From Paludibacter sp. UBA6032 (GTDB taxonomy: Bacteria; Bacteroidota; Bacteroidia; Bacteroidales; Paludibacteraceae), in the NCBI GenBank assembly GCA_002427885.1, contig DIZI01000001.1, forward strand, positions 9,937 to 73,936: a stretch of 64,000 nucleotides of DNA. Reading direction: 5' to 3'. Below are positions 44,491 to 52,264 of the stretch, one piece after another. The first letter of the stretch is position 1. Each line of letters starts with the position of its first letter. The notes under the pieces were generated by a model, which searched no databases, was not told where the DNA came from, and saw nothing but the letters and a program-made list of their open reading frames with translations. Position numbers and translations under genes: made by a program.

Positions 44491-46167
44491 TCAGACGAAT
44501 GCAAGAATGAGTATTTGAGCCAGAATTACTCTCAAAAACATAGTCATTGGATATACCGTAGAATAAGCAACTGAGGGTTCATCGTTTCCTGAAACTGCAT
44601 TGGCATAAGCCAGAGCTGGAGGATCAGTTGTACTTCCCGCCAAAATACCCATTAATGTGAAATAATTCATTTTCAAAAATTTACGACCAACAATTCCTAC
44701 AATCAATAAAGGTAAAATTGTAATTAAAAAACCACAAGCTATCCAAAGCAATCCATTACTCGATACAACTGTTTCTACAAATTTTCCACCGGAAGCGATA
44801 CCAACACTTGCAAGGAACAAAGCAATTCCTATTTCGCGTAACATATAATTAGCACTTTGTGTGGTATAGGTAATCAGTTTTATTTTATAACCAAAGCGCG
44901 AAATGAGAATAGCCACAATAAGTGGTCCACCTGCTAATCCTAATTTTACTGGCATTGGCATTCCCGGAAAGTAAAACGGAATACTGCCAAATAAAATTCC
45001 CAAAAAGATTCCTACGAAAATGGTAATTAAATGAGGTTCATTCAATCTTTTCAACGTATTGCCAAGAATGAGTTCTACACGTTCAATTGCAGCTAATTCA
45101 CCAACTACCATTACCCGGTCACCGACCTGTAACACTAAATTGCTGGTCCCGAGTAAGTCTATTCCCGAACGGTTAACACGGGTGATATTCACACCAATTG
45201 TATTGCGTAAGCCCAAAGAGCCAATAGTTTTACCATTTATTTTTGATTGTGTGATAATAATCCGACGAGAAACTAACTGTGTCTCTGATTCTTTCCAGTC
45301 AAGTTTGGTTGGTTCACCTATAAATGCAGTGATGGCTTCAACATCTCTGGTGGTTGTAACCACCAATAATATATCATCTTTCAAAAGAACTGTTTCACCC
45401 TGAGGAATCAGGAACTCATCAACGCGTTTCAACCGTGAAACAACGAAATTACGACCAATTAAATGCTTTATATCCCGCAATTTACGACCTTCAACCAGTT
45501 TGTTTTGAAAACGCAGGGTAAGTATTTCAGGCTTTTCCGATAGTGTTTCACTGTTGGTATTTAATTTCTCCGTTTCTTTATCAAAACTTACTTTGAAAAT
45601 AACCCGAATCAGAATCAGTGCAGTAATTATACCAACTACAGCAAGAGGATAAGCTACTGCATAACCTAAAGCTATTTGAGGTATTTCAACAATTTCTCCG
45701 GCTTCGTGCAACTGCCTTAAGGCTTCCTGTGCAGCTCCAAGTCCCGGCGTATTCGTTACAGCTCCCGAAAGAATACCAACCATCATGGCCATAGGAATTC
45801 GTCCGGCTAAAATGTAATACAAGATAATGGTCACTCCTACCCCTAAAAAAACGATTAATGCTGCCAGCATATTCTGTTGCATTCCTCCTTTTTTAAAAGA
45901 CGAAAAAAAACCGGGTCCAACCTGCATTCCAATAGTAAAAACAAATAAGATCAGACCGAACTCCCTGATAAAATGCAAAACTTCGAGATTTACCGAAAAT
46001 CCAAAATGTCCGACGAACAGTCCGGCAAATAACACAAAAGTTACTCCCAAAGAAATCCCGAATATCTTTATTTTCCCAAGCATGACTCCAATTGAAATCA
46101 CAAATGCATACAGCAAAACGATATGAGCCACACTCTCATCAGTTAATAGTGAATTTAGCCACTCCAT
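44491..46167 (-). CDS. AspT/YidE-type transporter with two TrkA-C domains
   Basis: Inner-membrane transporter of the aspartate:alanine exchanger family (PF06826 duplication). The 558-residue protein has about five N-terminal membrane helices (1-190), two RCK/TrkA-C domains (about 210-375, one with FVVSRLKRVDEFLIPQGE) and about five or six C-terminal helices (385-558). Substrate is not readable; AspT exchanges aspartate and alanine, while YidE/YbjL substrates are uncertain. It is convergent with the PUL and divergent from hisB, with no functional link to either. Confidence 0.88.
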   Translation of the reverse strand: MEWLNSLLTDESVAHIVLLYAFVISIGVMLGKIKIFGISLGVTFVLFAGLFVGHFGFSVNLEVLHFIREFGLILFVFTIGMQVGPGFFSSFKKGGMQQNMLAALIVFLGVGVTIILYYILAGRIPMAMMVGILSGAVTNTPGLGAAQEALRQLHEAGEIVEIPQIALGYAVAYPLAVVGIITALILIRVIFKVSFDKETEKLNTNSETLSEKPEILTLRFQNKLVEGRKLRDIKHLIGRNFVVSRLKRVDEFLIPQGETVLLKDDILLVVTTTRDVEAITAFIGEPTKLDWKESETQLVSRRIIITQSKINGKTIGSLGLRNTIGVNITRVNRSGIDLLGTSNLVLQVGDRVMVVGELAAIERVELILGNTLKRLNEPHLITIFVGIFLGILFGSIPFYFPGMPMPVKLGLAGGPLIVAILISRFGYKIKLITYTTQSANYMLREIGIALFLASVGIASGGKFVETVVSSNGLLWIACGFLITILPLLIVGIVGRKFLKMNYFTLMGILAGSTTDPPALAYANAVSGNDEPSVAYSTVYPMTMFLRVILAQILILAFV

Positions 46168-46335
46168 TTTTACTTAATTATTAAATTTATAAACCAACTG
46201 AAATATCTCCATTCTAATAAATTCAAAATTACTGAATTAAAATCAAAAAAACCAGAATACTTCAACTTATGTTTTGATATTCCGAATAAAAGTAAGCATC
46301 GAGTCAATTCATTTTCTCATCAAATAAAAAATGGC

Positions 46336-46343
46336 TATTTTTG
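46336..46343 (+). promoter_or_regulatory. -7 promoter box of hisB
   Basis: TATTTTTG fits TAnnTTTG, 66 nt before the hisB ATG. No -33 element could be placed with confidence. Confidence 0.45.
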
Positions 46344-46409
46344 TAGTCAGTTTATCATGACTGCCGGACCAAACAGAGATTTTACCCCAATCCAATCATC
46401 ATTAAACTT

Positions 46410-47555
46410 ATGACGAATATAGAAAACAGCAATATAAAAAAGAAAGTACTTTTTATCGACCGCGATGGAACAATTATAGTTGAACCTCCGGTAACCTTTC
46501 AGGTGGACCGGGTAGATCAGATTGAGTTCTTACCTTCCGTATTACGAAACCTGCACTTCATTCGTCATAAGCTCGATTTTGAATGGGCGATGGTGACCAA
46601 TCAGGATGGACTCGGCACCCCGGTTTATCCGCAGGAAAATTTTGAGAATGTTCAGGCCAAATTCTTACAAACTCTGGCAAATGAAGATATTCAATTTGAT
46701 AAGATATTCATTGACAAATCTTTTCCTGAAGATCATTTACCTACGCGAAAACCCGGAACTGCTCTGCTAACTGAATATTTTTCGGAAAACTATGATTTAG
46801 CGGGTTCGTTTGTTATTGGTGACAGATACACCGATGTGGAATTAGCAAAAAATTTAGGTTGTAAAGCTATTTTTCTCAGCGACGATGCAAGCATTTTAAC
46901 AGATAGAGGATTAACTGAATTTTGTGCCCTGCAAACCATGAGTTGGGACAGGATTACAGAGTTTCTTTTTGCAGGCGAAAGAACAGCAACCGTTAAACGA
47001 ACAACCAAAGAAACAGATATATTAATTGAACTGAATCTGGACGGTTCAGGAAAGTGCAACATCAACACGGGATTAAAATTCTATGATCACATGTTGGAAC
47101 AAATCGGTAAACATTCCGGTTCCGATCTGACAATTCTGGTAAATGGAGATTTGGAAGTGGATGAACATCATACCATTGAAGATACTGCCATTGCCCTTGG
47201 TGAAGCTTTTGGAAAAGCATTGGGAAATAAACGGGGCATTGAACGTTACGGATTCAGTTTGCCAATGGACGATTGTTTGTGCTCGGTGGCACTCGATTTT
47301 GGAGGTCGTTCGTGGCTGGTCTTTGATGCTGAGTTTAAACGTGAATATATTGGAGATCTTCCCACAGAAATGATTTTTCATTTCTTTAAATCCTTCAGCG
47401 ATGCCGCAAAAATGAATTTGAATATCAAAGCTCAAGGTTACAACGAGCATCATAAAATCGAAGGCATATTTAAAGCTTTGGCAAAGTCCATTAAAATGGC
47501 TGTCAAGAGAGATATTTACCAATATGAATTACCCTCTACCAAAGGAATTCTTTAA
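46410..47555 (+). CDS. hisB: Bifunctional histidinol-phosphatase/imidazoleglycerol-phosphate dehydratase
   Basis: Catalyses two steps of histidine biosynthesis. The 381-residue fusion has an N-terminal HAD phosphatase (about 10-165; FIDRDGT with D17 and D19) and a C-terminal IGP dehydratase (about 190-381). The two metal-binding motifs are DEHHTIED (D251-D258) and NEHHKIEG (H347, H348). The fused form is as in enterobacteria and Bacteroidota. No other his gene is adjacent: it is flanked by a divergent transporter and a phosphatase-like gene. Confidence 0.96.
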   Translation: MTNIENSNIKKKVLFIDRDGTIIVEPPVTFQVDRVDQIEFLPSVLRNLHFIRHKLDFEWAMVTNQDGLGTPVYPQENFENVQAKFLQTLANEDIQFDKIFIDKSFPEDHLPTRKPGTALLTEYFSENYDLAGSFVIGDRYTDVELAKNLGCKAIFLSDDASILTDRGLTEFCALQTMSWDRITEFLFAGERTATVKRTTKETDILIELNLDGSGKCNINTGLKFYDHMLEQIGKHSGSDLTILVNGDLEVDEHHTIEDTAIALGEAFGKALGNKRGIERYGFSLPMDDCLCSVALDFGGRSWLVFDAEFKREYIGDLPTEMIFHFFKSFSDAAKMNLNIKAQGYNEHHKIEGIFKALAKSIKMAVKRDIYQYELPSTKGIL

Positions 47556-47592
47556 TTTACAATTTACATATTTACAATTTATAATTTACAGT
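47553..47592. repeat. Imperfect AT-rich tandem repeat after hisB
   Basis: Repeated units of the form TTTACAAT/TTTACATA run between the hisB stop and the next gene. Similar TTTACAATTT-type sequence is seen near 5560-5630. Probably simple-sequence repetition. Confidence 0.4.
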
Positions 47593-47661
47593 TCAATATC
47601 GGCATAGACTTTATTTAGTCGGTTTTTAATTGGAAAACTGCTTTTCAAACTCTCATAAAAA

Positions 47662-49275
47662 ATGAAATTTAAACTTCGCAATATTTTTCTTACAATCACA
47701 TTTTTATTTTATTGTATTAGCTTATATTCCCAACCGGCTGATACCGAACGACCCCGCTTGGTTATTGGAATCATGGTGGATGGCTTACAGCAAAAACACA
47801 TTGATTTATTATGGAATTATTTCGACCCGAATGGTTTCAAAAAAATTATCGGAGAAGGGAGTAATTGTGAAAATGTTCATTATGATATTATTTCAGCCGG
47901 AGATGCATCGGACATTGCCAATGTAATGACCGGCTCCATTCCCTATTTCAACGGAATTGCCGGCAATAATTATTACGATCGTGATTCCAGAAGCGTGGTA
48001 CCCATTATTGAGGACGATAACCAGGTTGGTATTGGAACAAAACGGACTGTTTCGGCTCACAATATGCTTTCGAGCACCATAATGGACGAATTGATGCTGG
48101 CCTATCCGAAAAAATCGAAAAGTTATGCCGTGGCCATCAATGCAACAGATGCCATAATGCTGGGTGGACATACTGCAAATAGTGTAGCATGGATTGATGA
48201 TGAACAGTTGAAATGGGTTACCACCGGTTACTATACCGATGGCTTATCGCATTGGGCTGATGATATGAATGTAAACGGAGTATTTCAAAATTACACCGCC
48301 CGCACCTGGGGTCCTCTTTATGCCATCAATACTTATTCTTCGGCTCCAAACAGAGAGGACAAACGATTTGGTTTTCTTTACGATCCAAGAAGCCTGAAAT
48401 CTAAAAACTTACCGGAAACGATCCTCAAAACCACCCCTTCAGCGAATTCTCTGGTGGCCGATTTAGCATTGAAAATTATTACGGAAGAACAATTGGGAAC
48501 AGATAAATATCCCGATATGATGATGTTACAATTCACGGTTCGCACACCTTTCGAAAAAACATCGGCTTTGCAATCAGCCGAAAAGGAAGATATGTATTTG
48601 CGATTAGACAAAGACATCCAAAACTTACTTCAAAAAATTGATGTGAAAATCGGTTTAAATAAGACCCTGGTTTTTATGTTTGGGAATCAGACCGGTGTAC
48701 ATTCGCCGGCCGAATTGGGAGAAAACAAAATTCCTGCCGGTTATTTTAATGCCAATCGATCTATGGCTTTACTTAGTACTTATTTAATGGCAGTTTATGG
48801 ACAGGAACGCTGGATTGACGGATATTATGCAAAAAATATCTATCTGAATAAAAAGAAAATCGAAGAGAAGAAAATCAACTTCCACGAAATGCAACAAAAT
48901 ATTGCCCAGTTTATGCTCGAATTCGAAGGTATTCAGGATGCTTTTCCTTCTTCTCAGGTATTGAATATGGGACGGAATGGCAACAGCATACTTGAACGGA
49001 TTCAAAATTCTTCCAATAAAAAAAGCATTGGCGATATTATCCTCACCTTGCTTCCGGGTTGGATTGAAGTTGATGATAAAAATAATCCTGTCGGAGAATC
49101 GAATGCAATTGTTTCATATACGCCGCTGTATTTTTATGGTTGGCAGATTCCGGCTAAGAAAGTAATAAGATCATACCAAACGACCGATATCGCACCAACA
49201 ATATCCCGGATATTAAATATTCCCATGCCGAATGCAAGTCTCGGAAAACCGATAGAGGAAGTTATTTCAAAATAA
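47662..49275 (+). CDS. Alkaline-phosphatase-superfamily protein with degenerate metal site
   Basis: A 537-residue exported protein (signal peptide about 1-23) with the overall PafA/nucleotide-pyrophosphatase layout: VIGIMVDGLQ near the start, MYLRLDKDI in the middle and FYGW with TDIAPT at the end. Compared with the PafA pattern as I know it, only D40 of the metal ligands remains. The TYPGH-like nucleophile segment reads ISAGDASD (77-84), STDxVGH reads FTVRTPF (291-297), TADHG reads FGNQTG (340-345), and DTHxPL reads VSYTPL. It is therefore probably a pseudoenzyme or a very different hydrolase. Function unknown. Confidence 0.82.
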   Translation: MKFKLRNIFLTITFLFYCISLYSQPADTERPRLVIGIMVDGLQQKHIDLLWNYFDPNGFKKIIGEGSNCENVHYDIISAGDASDIANVMTGSIPYFNGIAGNNYYDRDSRSVVPIIEDDNQVGIGTKRTVSAHNMLSSTIMDELMLAYPKKSKSYAVAINATDAIMLGGHTANSVAWIDDEQLKWVTTGYYTDGLSHWADDMNVNGVFQNYTARTWGPLYAINTYSSAPNREDKRFGFLYDPRSLKSKNLPETILKTTPSANSLVADLALKIITEEQLGTDKYPDMMMLQFTVRTPFEKTSALQSAEKEDMYLRLDKDIQNLLQKIDVKIGLNKTLVFMFGNQTGVHSPAELGENKIPAGYFNANRSMALLSTYLMAVYGQERWIDGYYAKNIYLNKKKIEEKKINFHEMQQNIAQFMLEFEGIQDAFPSSQVLNMGRNGNSILERIQNSSNKKSIGDIILTLLPGWIEVDDKNNPVGESNAIVSYTPLYFYGWQIPAKKVIRSYQTTDIAPTISRILNIPMPNASLGKPIEEVISK

Positions 49276-49334
49276 AAGACAGATAATAAACGAACAATAA
49301 AACCATATTCTGAGGTTTGAATTAAATTAAACAC

Positions 49335-50513
49335 ATGAATTATAATTTCGATGAACTAATTGACCGTCATAATACTGACTCAGTAAAAGTAGAACGTTGC
49401 AAATCACTTTTCGGAACCGAAAATATATTACCCCTATGGGTTGCCGATATGGACTTCCGCACACCCGATTTCATCCTGAAAGCTATTCAACAGCGGTTGG
49501 AACATCCCATTTTGGGCTACAGCATGACACCCAAGAATTTCTATCCTTTGCTTATCAAATGGATAAAAGAGCATCACAACTGGGATTTAAAACGGGAATG
49601 GATTGGGTTTTTACCGGGGATTGTACCGGGATTATCATTTACAGTTCAATGTTTTACCGAACCCGGTGACGAAATTATAGTTCAGCCCCCGGTTTATTAT
49701 CCTTTTTTCCATGTCGTTCAAAAAAACCACCGAAAACTAGTTTACAATCAATTGAACGAGGTTAATGCTAAATACGAAATGAATTTTGAAGATTTGGAAA
49801 GCAAGATTACTTCCAAAACGAAGATGCTTATTTTGTGTAATCCCCACAATCCCGGGGGCAGAGTATGGTCAGCAGAAACATTAAAACGTCTTGATGAAAT
49901 TTGCAGCAAGCACAATATTCTGATTATATCCGACGAAATTCACGCTGATATGGTGCTACCGGGCTCAACTCATACACCTTATGCAACCGTTTCTGACTCG
50001 GCTACTCAGAGTTCCGTTACCTTTATGGCACCAAGTAAGGTATTTAATATGCCGGGGCTGATCAGTTCATCGTATATCATACCCAATGCAGGTCTGAGGG
50101 AAAAATTTGTTGAATTTTTGGAAGCATCAGAAATGGGTGGTGGCAATGTTCTGGCTTATGCAGCAACTGTTGCAGCTTACGAAAACGGGGAAGAATGGCG
50201 GACACAAATGCTTGATTATGTACAGGGAAACATTAACTACATTGCTGATTTCTTGAAAAACAATATTCCTCAGATTAATCCCATGATTCCGGAAGCTTCG
50301 TTTCTTGTGTGGCTCGATTGCAAAAAAATGGGTATGGAGACCGATGATTTATTCAATTTTTTCTCTCAAAAAGCCGGATTAGGATTGAACAAAGGAACCG
50401 TTTTTGGTCCCGGAGGTGAATATCATTTACGATTAAATGTGGCTTGCCCCAGAAGTATTTTAGTGCAGGCAATGAAACAATTGAAAGAAACGATTGATGC
50501 GTCGCGTTATTGA
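49335..50513 (+). CDS. PatB/MalY-type PLP-dependent C-S lyase or aminotransferase
   Basis: Fold-type I PLP enzyme, cytoplasmic. Members of this MalY/PatB group cleave cystathionine or cysteine to homocysteine or H2S, ammonia and pyruvate. The 392-residue protein has the group's N-terminal LPLWVADMDF motif, the PLP-stacking region, CNPHNPGG, ISDEIHADMV and the Schiff-base lysine K235 in APSKVFNMPG. A conserved arginine in the C-terminal HLRLNVACPR binds the substrate carboxylate. It follows the phosphatase-like gene by 59 nt. Confidence 0.92.
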   Translation: MNYNFDELIDRHNTDSVKVERCKSLFGTENILPLWVADMDFRTPDFILKAIQQRLEHPILGYSMTPKNFYPLLIKWIKEHHNWDLKREWIGFLPGIVPGLSFTVQCFTEPGDEIIVQPPVYYPFFHVVQKNHRKLVYNQLNEVNAKYEMNFEDLESKITSKTKMLILCNPHNPGGRVWSAETLKRLDEICSKHNILIISDEIHADMVLPGSTHTPYATVSDSATQSSVTFMAPSKVFNMPGLISSSYIIPNAGLREKFVEFLEASEMGGGNVLAYAATVAAYENGEEWRTQMLDYVQGNINYIADFLKNNIPQINPMIPEASFLVWLDCKKMGMETDDLFNFFSQKAGLGLNKGTVFGPGGEYHLRLNVACPRSILVQAMKQLKETIDASRY

Positions 50514-50534
50514 TAGTTATTTGGTACACGATAG

Positions 50535-50575
50535 TAATTCGTGAAATTCGTTTTAATTCGTTTAATTTGTAATTT
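50535..50575. repeat. Imperfect AATTCGTTT-type repeat before ung
   Basis: Four degenerate copies of an AATTCGT/AATTTGT unit occupy most of the patB-ung gap. No coding or RNA role is evident. Confidence 0.4.
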
Positions 50576-51238
50576 ATGGATGTAAAAATTGATGCTTCCT
50601 GGAAACAGGCTTTAAAGGCTGAATTCGACAAAGAATACTTTGCCGGGCTAACCAGTTTTGTGCGAAATGAATATAAAACAAAATTGACCTTTCCACCCGC
50701 TTCGTTAATTTTCAACGCATTCGATCAATGTCCCTTCGATCAGGTAAAAGTAGTGATCATCGGACAGGATCCTTATCATGGCGATGGACAGGCACATGGT
50801 TTGTGTTTTTCGGTGAATGATGGTGTGGCTTTTCCACCTTCGTTGCTTAATATTTTTAAAGAAATAGAACGCGATCTCGGTAAAAAAAGTCCCGCAAGTG
50901 GTAATTTGACACGCTGGGCACAACAGGGTGTTTTGCTACTGAATGCCACCCTCACCGTTCAGGCTCACATGGCCGGTTCTCATCAGGGAAAGGGTTGGGA
51001 AACATTTACCGATGCAGTCATCCGGAAATTGGCTACAGAAAAAGAAAGTCTGGTATTTATGCTCTGGGGATCGTATGCTCAACAAAAGGGGGCATTTATT
51101 GATTCCAACCGTCATCTGGTTCTAAAATCGGTTCATCCCTCTCCTCTATCCGCCTATCGCGGTTTTATTGGCAACAATCATTTTTCATTGGCCAACAGGT
51201 ATTTAAAAGAGCATAACAAGCCAGAAATAAACTGGTAA
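50576..51238 (+). CDS. ung: Uracil-DNA glycosylase
   Basis: Removes uracil from DNA as the first step of base excision repair. The 220-residue length is standard for family 1 UDG. The water-activating motif GQDPYHG (63-69) contains catalytic D65, and the leucine-loop motif HPSPLSAYRG starts at H187. The stop codon abuts the stop codon of the convergent epimerase gene with no base between. Confidence 0.97.
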   Translation: MDVKIDASWKQALKAEFDKEYFAGLTSFVRNEYKTKLTFPPASLIFNAFDQCPFDQVKVVIIGQDPYHGDGQAHGLCFSVNDGVAFPPSLLNIFKEIERDLGKKSPASGNLTRWAQQGVLLLNATLTVQAHMAGSHQGKGWETFTDAVIRKLATEKESLVFMLWGSYAQQKGAFIDSNRHLVLKSVHPSPLSAYRGFIGNNHFSLANRYLKEHNKPEINW

Positions 51239-52120
51239 TCAGTTTAATAAATTTGCCAATGCTTTATCAATCCTTGGAAAAGTAAAATGATAGCCAATTC
51301 CAGACAATCGCTTGGGAATGACATACGAACTGTTTAAAATCAATTCCGGTTCGGTTCCGATAAATTTTGCAGCAAACTCAATAACAAATCTCGGAGCCGG
51401 AATTCCAAAAGGAACATGAAGCGATTGTTGAAGTAAAAGCATAAATTCCCTGTTGGAAACCGGTTGTGGAGCTGTACAATTGAAGATTCCCTGTTCATCT
51501 GTGTTTTTCATCAGGAATAATAATATCCGGAAATAATCCTCCTGATGTATCCAACTAAACATTTGCGTTCCTTCAGCTTGTTTTCCTCCCAGCCCAAAAC
51601 GGGTCAACAATACCAATGGATTCAAAGCACCGCCATTTTTTCCAAGAACAACCGATGTTCGCAAAGCAATCTGTCGGGTATCAGGCAATTTAAAATCAAA
51701 AAAAATATTTTCCCATTGGCTAACTACTTCGGATAAAAAATCAGTTCCCAAAACAGCTTCATCTTCAGTCATTGGAAGTAACAACGAAGGTTTATAAATG
51801 CCTGTAGCACTTGCATTCACCCACAGTTTCGGTGGATTTTTACAAGCCTTTATCGCATTTCCAATCAACGATGTACTATTTATTCTTGAATCTAAAATGG
51901 CTGTTTTGTTTGCCTGTGTATGTCTGCAATTGATGGATTTCCCTGCCAGATTTACGACCAACTCTGCATTTTCAAATGCACTTGTCAAATCGGCGGGATT
52001 CCATGAAATCCCTTCAGGGTTTCGCGAAACGATGAAGACCTTATATCCCATTTCTCTGAAACGCATATTTAAAAAAGTGCCAATAAATCCGGTACCTCCG
52101 GCAATTACTATTTTTTTCAT
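51239..52120 (-). CDS. TIGR01777/SDR39U1-type NAD-dependent epimerase family protein
   Basis: Extended-SDR Rossmann protein of unknown substrate. The ATG at 52120 is chosen because it gives MKKIVIAGGTGFIG, with the glycine motif at residues 8-14; a TTG at 52141 would add seven residues. The protein (293 residues) has the family's WNPA segment, NLAGKSI, the NASATGIY active-site region and a C-terminal DUF1731-like portion with VIPKRLSGIGYHF. It is cytoplasmic and converges on ung with no gap. Confidence 0.88.
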   Translation of the reverse strand: MKKIVIAGGTGFIGTFLNMRFREMGYKVFIVSRNPEGISWNPADLTSAFENAELVVNLAGKSINCRHTQANKTAILDSRINSTSLIGNAIKACKNPPKLWVNASATGIYKPSLLLPMTEDEAVLGTDFLSEVVSQWENIFFDFKLPDTRQIALRTSVVLGKNGGALNPLVLLTRFGLGGKQAEGTQMFSWIHQEDYFRILLFLMKNTDEQGIFNCTAPQPVSNREFMLLLQQSLHVPFGIPAPRFVIEFAAKFIGTEPELILNSSYVIPKRLSGIGYHFTFPRIDKALANLLN

Positions 52121-52181
52121 TGTTTTTTTGTGTGACTGCAAAATTCGTAAAAATTCTACACTGAAATTACATTAAATAAAA

Positions 52182-52207
52182 ACTCCCCTGTAAAAGTTAC
52201 AGAGGAG
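52182..52207 (-). terminator. Terminator downstream of the pseudouridine synthase gene
   Basis: An 11-bp stem with one mismatch and a 3-nt loop; on the minus strand it is followed by a T-rich tract. It ends the rluB-type gene. Confidence 0.7.
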
Positions 52208-52264
52208 CTTTCGCATTGAATTGAATAATTCAATTATTCATAGATCATTATTGAAGTCAAATGA

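Noticed and set aside
47073..47522. 149-codon open frame on the minus strand within hisB
   Set aside because: It lies wholly inside the conserved IGP dehydratase domain, which explains the open frame.
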